Positions 9,201 to 17,188 of a stretch of DNA of 64,000 nt are shown here, one piece after another; position 1 is the first letter of the stretch, and the number at the start of each line of letters is the position of its first letter. Under the pieces are notes generated by a model, which ran no database searches, had not been told where the DNA came from, and saw only the letters and a program-made list of their open reading frames with translations. Made by a program: the position numbers and the translations under genes. Origin of the DNA: Anaerobiospirillum thomasii (lineage in GTDB: Bacteria; Pseudomonadota; Gammaproteobacteria; Enterobacterales; Succinivibrionaceae); contig NZ_UAPU01000007.1 in assembly GCF_900445255.1 (NCBI RefSeq), positions 381,001 through 445,000 of the forward strand, in the 5' to 3' direction.

Positions 9201-9361
9201 CATTGCGGAAGGAGCTGATAGACTGAGTTATCAGTTGCACATAAAAGACGGGCTTCGTACCTGTCCTCAACATCACCTGCAAATGCAGAGCTTTTAAGTT
9301 CATTGACATAGAGCTGATAGTCAGCCTTTAATTTATCAAAATTCTCGACGCGTGGAATCAC
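6266..9361 (-). CDS. ydiJ: FAD/Fe-S D-2-hydroxyacid dehydrogenase, YdiJ-type
   Basis: 1031 residues, matching E. coli YdiJ (1018). It has an N-terminal FAD-binding type 4 domain (residues ~45-270; FAPRGGGTGTNGQSL, ATIGGMISNDAAGQGSNVYG), an FAD-oxidase C-terminal domain (~275-540; MFGHVDVGLMHVRP, GEHGRGYRS) and a 4Fe-4S module (CVACKSCKTQCPAHVN near residue 670). A C-terminal CCG/heterodisulfide-reductase-type domain follows (VSCCGMAGMHGH near 965). The family oxidises D-2-hydroxyglutarate or D-lactate-like acids and passes electrons to the respiratory chain. It leads a leftward unit with the methyltransferase-like gene (4-bp overlap) and ilvIH. D-lactate versus D-2-hydroxyglutarate as substrate cannot be settled from sequence. 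Confidence 0.92.
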   Translation of the reverse strand: MIPRVENFDKLKADYQLYVNELKSSAFAGDVEDRYEARLLCATDNSVYQLLPQCVIFPKTASDIQTALSLASKKCYKSIVFAPRGGGTGTNGQSLTHGIMIDCSRYMKGVSELNPQLREVTVESGVIKDELNDLLREHRLFFSPELSTSNRATIGGMISNDAAGQGSNVYGRTSNHVKSVSMVLADGSLETFKEVSGDELKSCLSREGFVGDIYRKCYRILKDNNARVKEVFPKLNRFMTGYDLDHAYDASTDTLNLARLICGAEGTLGVVTSITLDLTPMPEFRALLVIKYDSFDSALRHAMPLIRAGALSVETVDSKVLNLAKKDPVWYSVREYIQEVEGFDIQGVNIVEFAGADAKAEQSKMQSLYEDILKQTQKEGKERGGIIGAQITDSAAGIAAVYGMRKKAVGLLGSAASKEKLVAFTEDTVVPPEHLADYILEFRALLDSMGVDYGMFGHVDVGLMHVRPALDLTKEEDKQKLITISNEVVKLIDKYKGQMWGEHGRGYRSCFGEIYFKDLYPVAREIKAVFDMDNRLNPGKICVPLGMEGSLVALDSVMRGDLDRQIPISIRENFENAMNCNGNGQCFSYQQSSLMCPSYRYTKDHVRSPKGYAGLMREWLRLMAKNGININAMELETLTRTPNPVHFARRVYNTICGKDDFNKAYYENIKTCVACKSCKTQCPAHVNVADLNSRFLAMYYDRYLRPSMDLVALHAEVLLPLMSRYPKLFNPILKSSLNAYLVKKIFKFVDLPLFSSVTLHRACQMHNIALLDTDGALKSKADVVIVTDPFTASYEVDGLVEFALFLQKVGYSVVMLKPYVNGKLRVVRGDRRGFINFAAKQASRLQRLSDASMTLVGFDPALTICYRDEYKELLGSRRGDFTVYLPEEFLEAGLKEGPLHDFIARHKDRLKALSTTEDFGKTWYLFAHCTEQALLPRAVLMWQQAMSAFGLTLLPIPVSCCGMAGMHGHMAHNQDESYSVWQQGWKKELDKRDFDACLVTGFSCRSQVLRMEGKAARHPVYVLYDLVEKVE

Positions 9362-9743
9362 ACCGTGCTCCTAAAAACTTATATAACTGCAAAATAATTA
9401 TAGTGTGCATATACTAGCAATTAATGACATGCTTTGCTCAAGTGGTTCATAGTAGTGCACAACTTACATAAACACGATATTTACAGTAAAAAACAGCATT
9501 TATATTATTACTTTTTTTATATTTTTTCACTACACTGATAAAAATAGACCAATAAAGATCTGTATGTATAGAACATGCTAGGCAAAAGCATATACTGGCC
9601 GAATTAATATATATTTAAGGGTATTTGCTTAAGATTAATTTATATATAAAAACATAAGCCTTTTTTCTTAGGAAAAATTCATGCATATTTTCTTTATATA
9701 TCAATATGTTAAAATTTTTTATAAAATTTTTTTAAATTTTTTG
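9362..9743. other. Intergenic region between divergent ydiJ and the tRNA operon
   Basis: About 380 bp without a supportable gene. It is very AT-rich, especially 9640-9740 with A- and T-tracts that could act as UP-element-like upstream DNA for the tRNA promoter. The ydiJ promoter must lie near 9365-9450 on the minus strand, but no convincing consensus pair was found. Confidence 0.6.
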
Positions 9744-9771
9744 TTGACAGCGTTTTAAATTACTTTATAAT
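9744..9771 (+). promoter_or_regulatory. Sigma70-type promoter of the tRNA-Gln/Gln/Met operon
   Basis: A perfect -35 TTGACA (9744-9749) and a perfect -10 TATAAT (9766-9771) are separated by 16 bp. The first tRNA begins about 43 bp downstream. The upstream DNA is A/T-tract rich, as for stable-RNA promoters. Confidence 0.88.
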
Positions 9772-9814
9772 GAGCACCGTTCTTGAGACAAAAGAACAAA
9801 AACACAGAGACCTT

Positions 9815-9889
9815 AGGGGTATAGCCAAGTGGTAAGGCAGCGGGTTTTGATCCCGCCACGCCCTGGTTCGAACCCAGGTACCCCTGCCA
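9815..9889 (+). tRNA. tRNA-Gln (anticodon TTG)
   Basis: 75 nt including encoded CCA. The acceptor AGGGGTA pairs with TACCCCT. The anticodon stem GCGGG/CCCGC encloses the loop TTTTGAT, giving anticodon TTG. The T-loop is GGTTCGAACCC. First gene of a three-tRNA operon. Confidence 0.96.
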
Positions 9890-9919
9890 AAGGGATATTT
9901 TTTAGGACTCTGTCACAAT

Positions 9920-9995
9920 AGGGGTATAGCCAAGCGGTAAGGCAGCGGATTCTGATTCCGCCATTTCCAAGGTTCGAATCCTTGTACCCCTGCCA
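9920..9995 (+). tRNA. tRNA-Gln (anticodon CTG)
   Basis: 76 nt with CCA, nearly identical to the preceding tRNA in the acceptor and D arms. The anticodon stem GCGGA/TCCGC encloses TTCTGAT, giving CTG. It lies 30 bp after the first tRNA. Confidence 0.96.
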
Positions 9996-10007
9996 AACTT
10001 TTAATGT

Positions 10008-10084
10008 GGCTACGTAGCTCAGTCGGTCAGAGCGCGGCACTCATAATGCTGAGGTCACAGGTTCGATTCCCGTCGTAGCTACCA
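10008..10084 (+). tRNA. tRNA-Met, elongator (anticodon CAT)
   Basis: 77 nt with CCA, closely resembling E. coli elongator tRNA-Met (GGCTACGTAGCTCAGT start, loop CTCATAA). The acceptor has a G1-T72 wobble. Insertion-sequence DNA begins about 35 bp downstream. Confidence 0.95.
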
Positions 10085-10119
10085 CATTAAAAAAATTCCG
10101 TATAATTTCACCTAAATCA

Positions 10120-10415
10120 CCCTAAGATCGCACACTAAACATACCGAGGATCAATCTTAATTTCAAGATCAGAAGCCGGCCGCCGGACGCGACCAGATCT
10201 TCTTTTTTTAACTATCGTTTAAAGCTAAAACCCTCTTCTTTGGCATATGCTGCACGTGTCAGCGTATCCCTAAGATCGCACACCAAACATACCGAGAATC
10301 AATCTTAATTTCATGACCAGAAGCCGGTCGCCGGACGCGACCAGATCTTCTTTTTTTAACTATCGTTTAAAGCTAAAACCCTCTTCTTTGGCATATGCTG
10401 CACGTGTCAGCGTAT
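10120..10415. repeat. Tandem duplication of the 148-bp terminal segment of the IS4-type element
   Basis: Positions 10120-10267 and 10268-10415 are two head-to-tail copies of the same 148 bp (both start CCCTAAGATCGCACAC, both end CAGCGTAT), differing at about five positions. The segment holds the IS terminal inverted repeat, a GC-rich hairpin and the last codons of the transposase. The outer copy is thus a relic of another, slightly diverged IS copy. The copies share only short homology at the junction (AGCGTATC). Confidence 0.88.
10326..10357 (+). terminator. Hairpin with T-run at the IS left end
   Basis: GGTCGC (10326-10331), loop CCGGA, GCGACC (10337-10342) followed by AGATCTTCTTTTTTT. A near-identical hairpin with one stem mismatch (GGCCGC) is in the duplicated outer copy at about 10178-10194. 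Such structures shield IS transposase genes from outside transcription. Confidence 0.6.
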
Positions 10416-12429
10416 CTAATGGCTCAATGCCAAATGAGCGTATTAACTCAGACTGCCTTTTTAATATTCCTCCAGAGAATATTATAGATCCATTTTCTTT
10501 ATCAATAGTGGCCTCTATAGCCTCCAGAGAGCGCAGTGTGCCTCTAAATGAGTTATGACAAAGCTTTACAGGAGGCAGATTGTTTTTAATCTGCTCTTTA
10601 TTAAAGACTTTATTAGCCTCGAGCATTTGTCTTTGCACCTCTGATGCAAGAGACAGTATGAATACTTTGGCATTTACTGTCTTATCGGTGGAGGCATTGA
10701 GTGTAGAGCCTCCAAGCTCGCCTTTAATTATACTATAGCCCACCTCTACATTATTTCTCTGCGCATATATTTCATTTGCCTCAATAACATTATCCACACA
10801 GTCAGAAACCAGAACTCTGGTGGCTATTTGTCTGCATAGCCTTGATATGACATAGTATCTTGGGTAATAGTGTTGTTGAGGCTGCTCCTTTTTGTCAAAA
10901 GAGGAGTCAGTGTCTGCAACCTCATCACTATATTGAAATAAATCAACGAGCTTGTCTTTTAAAAGATTGGTATGAGCGGCAGTAAGCTCAGATGGCTCTT
11001 TACCTGCAATAACCTCCTGCCAGTTGCTGGCTATATCATAGGCATCATTGAGCTCTTTGATTAAAACCCTATATTTATTCATGCTCTCTTCATATATCTC
11101 GCGGGAGAAAATAAAGTGTACATACAGAGTTTTCTCCTTTTGCCTTACAGGCTTGTAAGACTCATTATTTTCTCTTGCCATTTTACTTAGAATCTTCTGT
11201 GTATAAGACCATGGGAGCTGTATAGTCTTTCCTGCAAGCAGTTTAGGCGCAGTGTCTGTAATATCTGCGCTACTGCTAAAAACCAGACCCCTGTCTCTTA
11301 GCAGATCGCGTGATATTGCATCTACCTGCTCTTTGATAAGTTTGCTCTTGGCTATATTACAGTTGCACACAAAGGATATATTATGCTCAAGCATGGCCGA
11401 GATATTGTTGATAGACCAGAATCCCCTGTCACAGACTAAAGATATATTGTCGCCGGCGCCTCTGTCCACAAGCTGCCTGCATACTGACTCCACAGTCAGC
11501 ACATCTGTAATATTGCCTGCATATGTAACAGTGGAAAACAGCTCATGTGTGCTCTGGTCAACCAGTGTTATAAAATTAATAACCTTGTTGTCTGTACCGC
11601 TTTTAGATTTGCCGTACTGTGCCTTAGTCAGGCAGTTGCCGGCATTATCTACGTTAGTACCATCAAGAGCCAGAAACTGCATGTGCTTATTGCCATTTTT
11701 CTTTTTATGATACTGAGTTTTAAATTTGGCAAACTCGTTTATAACGCCGTTTTCATCTATGTATTTATACAGTCTCTGTATATGATCTTTATAAGAGTTT
11801 ATATCTAAATCAAGAGCGTGCTCTCTGACAAAAGCCTCAATCTCATAAGATATAGATTTAATACCCTTGGACAGACAGGTCATTATCATGTATACCAGCA
11901 GGATGTATTTGTCATCAGGCATAATCTTTTTAAGGATATTAAATGATGGCATCTTATCCATAAAGGATTTGAGCAGATAATAATCGCCAAACTTACGAGC
12001 AGTGCCGCAGGTCTTGTGGGTGGCAGAGCCAGAATTTCTAGCAACAGAGGCCTTGGTGCGTATGCCGGGTTTAGATGGATTTGCTTTAATATCATCCAAA
12101 ATATCCTGAGAGTCGGCAAGTTTTTGTTTTATTTCCTTGATTTCAGCTTCTGAGCGTCTTTCGTACTCAAACTTTCCCTGTCCCACACGTATAACCTTCC
12201 ATGGAATAAACTCAGGATTTTCAGAGAGAAAGTTAATACTAAAAACACACTCACCAATACCATCTTTGCTTTTGATAGATCCAATCTGAGTTGGTGCCAC
12301 ACGGGTTGAATAGCCTTTTTCAGCATTCCATACAGATTTCCCCTGCAAGAGAGCATAGGCATAGGTTCTCTTGCTGGCAACAACGTTCTTGAAAACTGGG
12401 TGATTTTGATTCTTATCTTTACTGGCCAT
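10360..12429 (-). CDS. IS4-superfamily (IS1634-like) DDE transposase
   Basis: 689 residues, intact. The DDE core is visible: FLALDGTNVDNAG (first Asp, ~residue 255), ISLVCDRGFWSINN (second Asp, ~330) and RNNVEVGYSIIKGELGG (Glu, ~575), with a large beta-strand insertion before the Glu as in IS4/IS1634 enzymes. It cuts and moves the surrounding 2.3-kb element. The ATG at 12429 is preceded by GGAGGACATC (minus strand), a strong ribosome binding site. The frame is intact, so activity is possible. Exact family (IS1634 versus an unclassified IS4-like group) is uncertain. Confidence 0.85.
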   Translation of the reverse strand: MASKDKNQNHPVFKNVVASKRTYAYALLQGKSVWNAEKGYSTRVAPTQIGSIKSKDGIGECVFSINFLSENPEFIPWKVIRVGQGKFEYERRSEAEIKEIKQKLADSQDILDDIKANPSKPGIRTKASVARNSGSATHKTCGTARKFGDYYLLKSFMDKMPSFNILKKIMPDDKYILLVYMIMTCLSKGIKSISYEIEAFVREHALDLDINSYKDHIQRLYKYIDENGVINEFAKFKTQYHKKKNGNKHMQFLALDGTNVDNAGNCLTKAQYGKSKSGTDNKVINFITLVDQSTHELFSTVTYAGNITDVLTVESVCRQLVDRGAGDNISLVCDRGFWSINNISAMLEHNISFVCNCNIAKSKLIKEQVDAISRDLLRDRGLVFSSSADITDTAPKLLAGKTIQLPWSYTQKILSKMARENNESYKPVRQKEKTLYVHFIFSREIYEESMNKYRVLIKELNDAYDIASNWQEVIAGKEPSELTAAHTNLLKDKLVDLFQYSDEVADTDSSFDKKEQPQQHYYPRYYVISRLCRQIATRVLVSDCVDNVIEANEIYAQRNNVEVGYSIIKGELGGSTLNASTDKTVNAKVFILSLASEVQRQMLEANKVFNKEQIKNNLPPVKLCHNSFRGTLRSLEAIEATIDKENGSIIFSGGILKRQSELIRSFGIEPLDTLTRAAYAKEEGFSFKR

Positions 12430-12621
12430 GATGTCCTCCTATTGGGTAAATCGTACCATAAAACAAGAAAAAAGTCAAGGCATTTAGAAAAATAATTCAA
12501 AAAAAATTTGATTGATAACAAGGAATTTTTGGTAGGATAAAGAAAAATAAAAAAAACTAGGTATTTTTACCCTGCGATCTCAGGGTTATAAACCTATTCT
12601 TTAATTTTTCCTTGCCTATGC

Positions 12622-12929
12622 TTAAATATTATTTTGTGCTTTTAGTTGTTCTACTGTAAGTCTTAGATTGTGGGCGCAAAATCTTTAATATAGTGCCAAA
12701 TTCAGGATTGCGTACAGAAGATAAAGATTTATAAAGGCTTTCTCTTGCATCTCCACTACTTTTGGATATTTCATTCATTTCAAGTGCTCTTGCTATATCA
12801 TTGAGAGCTTCACAAATAAGAGCACCATCACCTTCATCCGCTTCAAATGCTGCTTTTAAAGTATAAAAAAATATCTTGCTCATCATTAATAAATTCAGCA
12901 GCATCAAAATCACTAAAACCTAGCTTCAT
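12622..12929 (-). pseudogene. Frameshifted addiction-module antidote (HigA-like antitoxin)
   Basis: From the ATG at 12929 the frame gives MKLGFSDFDAAEFINDEQ, typical of the N-terminus of putative addiction-module antidote proteins, then breaks in a run of seven T. A second frame continues with KAAFEADEGDGALICEAL, NDIARALEMNEISKSSG and RESLYKSLSSVRNPEFGTI, the HTH core of that family. A third frame gives the expected tail LRLTVEQLKAQNNI before a stop at 12622. Two frameshifts therefore separate three well-conserved parts. The first lies in a homopolymer, so slippage or a sequencing error is possible there. The family normally binds DNA and neutralises a RelE/HigB-type toxin, which is not seen. 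Confidence 0.7.
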
Positions 12930-12938
12930 AGCGTATAC

Positions 12939-13247
12939 CTAAATTGCTTTTAAATTATTATGTTTTTTTAAAGTTGCAGACAGTTCAATACCAAGAACAT
13001 CCATTATCTGCATAAGTTTTTTAGCAGAAGGATTTCCATTTTCACTTAATATTTTATACAGATGCGCTCTATTGGTATTACTCTCTTTAGCAATTTTGGA
13101 CATCCCCTTATACCGTGCCAGTACGCAAAGAGTCGTCAGAACATATTTTAGATCTTTAGTTTTTAAAGCATCATTTAATAAACAGATACAATCCTCATCG
13201 ATATTTATAAAATCAATTGACGGCCTTGTTGGCCAAGGTATTAAATT
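12939..13247 (-). pseudogene. Second antitoxin-like HTH ORF without a start codon
   Basis: An open frame between an in-frame TGA (13248-13250) and the TAG at 12939 encodes a related antidote-type protein: DEDCICLLNDALKTKDLKY, ARYKGMSKIAKESNTNRAHL, then YKILSENGNPSAKKLM and ELSATLKKHNN. No ATG, GTG or TTG sits at a sensible distance upstream of the conserved part, so it is 5'-truncated or needs a rare start. It ends 9 bp before the next antitoxin-like gene, suggesting a former operon or a tandem duplication. Confidence 0.55.
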
Positions 13248-13583
13248 TCAACGTATTAGAATAATCACTCGCTAATTAGTTGGGACGCCAGATCACTTTA
13301 ATGATGCTAAAAAAGCAGGTGATAGAACAAAGATCTGTATAAATTAAAATCCCTTATAGAGAGTGAAGATATAGTCAGAAAAAAATATAGCACCTATACT
13401 TATCTATATACGTACTTTAAGGGACAGATCCTGCTGAGGCTATTGCTCAATTAAAGTTTTCTTAATTTAAAACACTATCTAAACATTAAAGCTATATTGT
13501 TTTATTTGTTATCTTAACTATGCAAATATTTGATTGTAAGATATATAATTATAAAAAATTTATTTAAAAATATTGGTGGTATT

Positions 13584-14710
13584 ATGGCAAAACAAGGCTT
13601 ACATATGCTACCTCCAGCTGTCACTATGAGACAAGGGTTGAATCTGCTGTCTCAGATTACAACTATTGTTAATACAATAGGTGAGTTAAAAAGTGAATTA
13701 AAATTCTCTGCAGTAGGCAGCCATCTTTTATCTTTGTTATTTTTATCTGAATCTGTCCAATCAACTCCGACAGAATAGAGGGATCTCAGGTAACGCTCTC
13801 GGATATGATTGATGTCCAAAAAGATAAGCGTAAACAGTTAGAACTACAGGAAGTAATAGACTATCAATTAGCCTTAAATGAAGGCCTTAAATTGATAATA
13901 AATGAAGGTTTGCCATTCTCAACCCGATTAATTACAACATTGCATAGTATTCTGATGAACAATGCAAGAGGCACTAATAGCGCAAAAGGTGAATTTAGAA
14001 AAATTCAAAACTTTATTGGTCCTGATTCAAAGATAGAGCATGCTGTATATATCCCAGTGCCGGCAAATCAAATATCTTCTTATATGGAAAACCTAGAGTA
14101 TTATGTAAATGGTGTAAAACATAGCAGCTTTAATAGACAACAGGAAGATATGTTTGTAATTGATGAACAAGCCCATCCTATTTTAAAGCTTGCAGTAATG
14201 CATGCACAATTTGAATCCATACATCCTTTTCTAGATGGAAACGGTAGATTAGGTCGTATCTTAATAGCTTTAATGGCCGTCAAATTTGGTATTGTAAATG
14301 ATCCTATTTTTTTAGTAAGTGAGGAGCTGGAAAAGGAAAGATTACGCTATTATGATTTTCTCAATGGAGTAAGAGGAGAAAATCCAGATTGGTTTACGTG
14401 GCTGTCCTTCTTTTTAGAGAGTACAAACAGAATGTCAGTTTTTTTGCTAGATAAGGTACGTAAAATTCAACAATTGGCAACAAGCGGTCTTCATAATTGC
14501 TCAACACAATATGAAGAGAAAGCCTGGCTATCTACTTTTGCCAATACTTCTATAACCGCAAAGCTTTTATCTGATTCAGAGAATATCAGTATTATTACAG
14601 CAAGAAAGGCATTAAACTCATTGGTAAATAAAAAACTCTTATTTTGCCCTGAATCTATAATCAGAAATAAGCCATATATAAATTACGATTTAATAAGATT
14701 ATTAAAGTAA
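13584..14710 (+). pseudogene. fic-family AMP-transferase gene split by a frameshift at the inhibitory motif
   Basis: The 5' frame starts at 13584 (GGTGGT upstream) with MAKQGLHMLPPAVTM and runs to ESVQST, then stops at about 13776. The next frame resumes as RIEGSQVTLSDMIDVQ and continues to 14710 with the Fic core IHPFLDGNGRLGRI (catalytic His) and a C-terminal winged-helix-like tail. Joining QST to RIEG gives the (S/T)xxxE(G/N) motif of the autoinhibitory helix, so the lesion (consistent with a 5-bp insertion, CCGAC) lies exactly in it. Fic proteins transfer AMP from ATP to hydroxyl side chains; the N-terminal helix keeps them off. A 301-residue piece from the ATG at 13805 could in principle be made without the inhibitor. 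The region is very AT-rich. Confidence 0.85.
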
Positions 14711-14720
14711 ATTAAAAACT

Positions 14721-14780
14721 GTGAAGGAACGGGGAGCCATGTAAACTAGGATCTCACCCCTCTTAAATCCGTTCCTTCAC
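14721..14780. repeat. 60-bp element with perfect 12-bp inverted ends
   Basis: GTGAAGGAACGG (14721-14732) and CCGTTCCTTCAC (14769-14780) are exact inverse complements bracketing 36 bp. It lies just after the broken fic gene and could be a terminator-like structure or a small mobile-element relic. No T-run follows either arm. Confidence 0.6.
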
Positions 14781-14890
14781 TATCTATACTCTCAGATTTT
14801 CAGCCAAGATTTATACAGCCAGCCCTTACCTCCTGCCCCTGTTAGCATCTGTAAAATAAATGCCATACAGGAGCATCTGGCAGCAGATAA

Positions 14891-16237
14891 CTACTTGCCT
14901 AGGACATAATCAATAGATCTGCTCATTTTATCAACAGCCTTTAACAGATCTTCCTTTTTAATATTCAAAGCTGGATTAAAGTATAGAACATCACCTATTG
15001 GGCGCAGCAGCAACCCCTCTTCAAGCAGAGCGTGTCTGTATATGTTATATCCTGTGCGCGCCTTTGGATCAAAAGCAGCCTTGCTATCTTTGTCAGCTAC
15101 AAGCTCTAGGGCATGAATAAGACCTATATGTCTTATCTCTCCAACATTCTTATGTCCGCCAAATCTGTCATTTAACACCTGGGTTAAAAATGCAGCGCTG
15201 TCCCTGGCCTCATCAAGAATATTTTCATCTTCAAAGATATCAAGTACTGCATTGGCACAGGCACAGCCTAATGGATTGCCAGCATAGGTGTGTGAGTGCA
15301 TAAAGGCCACACCCTTTTGATAGTCATCATAAAAGGCATCAAATATCTGCTGTGTGGTGCAGACTATAGACATTGGCATATAGCCTGCTGTAAGACCTTT
15401 GGACAAGGTCATAATATCAGGGCTGATATCAGCCTTGCTGCAAGCAAACATCTCACCTGTTCTGCCAAACCCTGTGGCAATTTCATCTGCAATAAATAAA
15501 ACATCGTTATCTTTACAGATCTTATGCAGCCCCTTAAGATAAATCTCAGGATAAACCCGCATACCGGCAGCACCCTGCAGCAGAGGCTCAACAATAAGCG
15601 CACACAGCTCATGAGCATGCTTTTCAATACTCTCCTTTGCAGATGACAGGCATAAGGCTTTGCAATTGTCTCTTGTGCAGTTAAAGGGACAGCGGTAACA
15701 GTCAGGAGCCTTGATATGAATACTCTCCATCATCATAGGCTTGTATACTGCTGTATATTTATCCATAGAGCCTACAGACAGAGCGCCTATAGTCTCACCA
15801 TGATAACCCTCTTCCAGACAGGCAAACTTTATCTTGCGCTCCCTGCCCGTCTGTGCACAATACTGAAATGCTATTTTCAATGCCATCTCAACAGCTGATG
15901 AGCCATTGTCCGCAAAATTAAATTTGCACAGGCCTGGAGGCAGAATCTTAGAAAGTCGCTGTACCAGGCGTGCCGCCCCTTCATGGGTAAGGTTGGCAAA
16001 AATCACATGCTCTAAATTAGAAAGCTGCTCTGTGACAGCTTTGTTGATACGCGCATTGCAGTGACCTAAAAGACTGCACCACCAGGAGCCTATAATATCA
16101 AGAATCTCCCTGCCATCTTCTGTATAAAGGTAGACACCCTGTGCTCTCTTAATAGCAAGAGGTCTGAATTTTTCATAATCCTTCATCTGTGCAGCAGGAT
16201 GCCAGATATACTTTAAATCTACATCTACAGTTGTCAT
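14891..16237 (-). CDS. bioA: Adenosylmethionine-8-amino-7-oxononanoate aminotransferase
   Basis: 448 residues, usual BioA length (~430). Class III PLP aminotransferase that makes 7,8-diaminopelargonate from KAPA using SAM as amino donor in biotin synthesis. Visible features: IWHPAAQMKDY near the N-terminus, the substrate motif GSWWCSLLGHCN, the PLP Asp in DEIATGFGRTG and the Schiff-base Lys in TLSKGLTAGYMPMS. WHP and GSWW distinguish BioA from acetylornithine or GABA aminotransferases. It lies 2 bp downstream of bioD on the same strand, so both belong to one transcript; other bio genes are not in the window. Confidence 0.96.
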   Translation of the reverse strand: MTTVDVDLKYIWHPAAQMKDYEKFRPLAIKRAQGVYLYTEDGREILDIIGSWWCSLLGHCNARINKAVTEQLSNLEHVIFANLTHEGAARLVQRLSKILPPGLCKFNFADNGSSAVEMALKIAFQYCAQTGRERKIKFACLEEGYHGETIGALSVGSMDKYTAVYKPMMMESIHIKAPDCYRCPFNCTRDNCKALCLSSAKESIEKHAHELCALIVEPLLQGAAGMRVYPEIYLKGLHKICKDNDVLFIADEIATGFGRTGEMFACSKADISPDIMTLSKGLTAGYMPMSIVCTTQQIFDAFYDDYQKGVAFMHSHTYAGNPLGCACANAVLDIFEDENILDEARDSAAFLTQVLNDRFGGHKNVGEIRHIGLIHALELVADKDSKAAFDPKARTGYNIYRHALLEEGLLLRPIGDVLYFNPALNIKKEDLLKAVDKMSRSIDYVLGK

Positions 16238-16239
16238 AT

Positions 16240-16908
16240 CTATATAAAATCTGTTAAAAACTCATGAGTATATTGCAGTCTCTCACCATTTTTCTGCACT
16301 GTGGCAACAACCTCACAGGAGCTTAAAAGCTCAATACTGCGAAGATTATCAAGATGCATGGCATCTGACGGATCAAAGTTGTTTAAGATTACGCCGGCCA
16401 CCTTTAAATCCCTGCTTTGCATAAAATCAATGGTGGTAATGGTGGCATTGATAGTACCAAGCCCTGCATCTGCAACAATGAATGATGGCAGCTTTAACAT
16501 GCCAACCATATCATAGAGCATAAATCTGTCACCATCCTCAAGAGATAAAGGACAGACAATACCGCCAGATCCTTCAACCAGCACATAATCCTTTTTTAGC
16601 AGTATATTATGATAATCACACTTGATAATTTCCCTATCAATTGTGACCTGCTCATGGCGGGCAGCAAGATGCGGAGAGAGCGGCTCTTTGAACAGATAGG
16701 AGACCTTTACATCATTGTGTAAATCAAGGCCAGCCCTTAAGGCCACATATGAGGCATCACTGTTATACAGATCCTCTGCTCCAGAAATGGCAGCCTTATA
16801 ATAACCTGTCTTAAAACCCTTATTTTTAAGCTCCTTGCAGATAAGAGCACTTATATATGTTTTACCTAAATCAGTTCCGGTTGCTGTAATAAAAAAACCC
16901 TGTCCCAT
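16240..16908 (-). CDS. bioD: Dethiobiotin synthetase
   Basis: 222 residues (E. coli BioD 225). ATP-dependent carboxylation of 7,8-diaminopelargonate to dethiobiotin. The P-loop GTDLGKTYIS is at residues ~11-20, with FFITATGTD typical of BioD. LVEGSGGIVCPL (~115) and VADAGLGTINAT (~145) are the other family blocks. It directly precedes bioA. The 280 bp upstream must hold the promoter. A TGTAAAC half-site occurs there, but I found no complete BirA operator. Confidence 0.95.
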   Translation of the reverse strand: MGQGFFITATGTDLGKTYISALICKELKNKGFKTGYYKAAISGAEDLYNSDASYVALRAGLDLHNDVKVSYLFKEPLSPHLAARHEQVTIDREIIKCDYHNILLKKDYVLVEGSGGIVCPLSLEDGDRFMLYDMVGMLKLPSFIVADAGLGTINATITTIDFMQSRDLKVAGVILNNFDPSDAMHLDNLRSIELLSSCEVVATVQKNGERLQYTHEFLTDFI

Positions 16909-17147
16909 AGTAGCCTCAGAGCATTAGCTCAATTTTCAATTTTAATACTGAAAGTTTACACGTAAGAAAGACATTTATGCCCTAATTTGCTTAATTTGTG
17001 CAACAACTCTTTACTGCAGGTTGTTAAAAAGTTTGCAACGGTTGGATCACTGCAGATACTTTAGTGTTAAATATGAATCTTTTTATGACAGTATAGCAGA
17101 CAACTAGTTGTTAGAATATGTTGATAGAACGGTGAATTCTCCATAAA

Positions 17148-17177
17148 AAAAGGCAGATTTTTTAGTTTCTGCCTTTT
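17148..17177 (-). terminator. Rho-independent terminator after rpiB
   Basis: On the minus strand AAAAGGCAGA, a 10-nt loop, TCTGCCTTTT continuing as a T-run. It ends the allose/ribose operon about 11 bp past the rpiB stop and can also act on the plus strand. Confidence 0.85.
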
Positions 17178-17188
17178 ATTTGTATGTG

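Larger units (their letters stand above)
10268..12585 (-). mobile_element. IS4-superfamily insertion sequence (about 2.3 kb)
   Basis: The left end CCCTAAGATCGCACAC at 10268 and, read inward from 12585, CCCTGAGATCGCAGGG form short imperfect terminal inverted repeats (CCCTRAGATCGCA) around one transposase gene. No clear target-site duplication was found, which may reflect the duplicated tail on the left. A hairpin with T-run near the left end (10326-10349) would stop transcription reading into the element from the tRNA operon. Boundaries are by inspection. Confidence 0.7.

Noticed and set aside
9813..10040. Minus-strand open frame of 75 codons
   Set aside because: It runs antisense through the two tRNA-Gln genes; its repeated GFEPGRGG-like text comes from the T-arms.
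9815..10120. tRNA operon as integration site of a genomic island
   Set aside because: No integrase and no duplicated tRNA 3' end were found; the adjacent DNA is an insertion sequence with its own termini.
16921..17020. BirA operator upstream of bioD
   Set aside because: Only one TGTAAAC half-site is present; the partner half at the expected spacing is missing.
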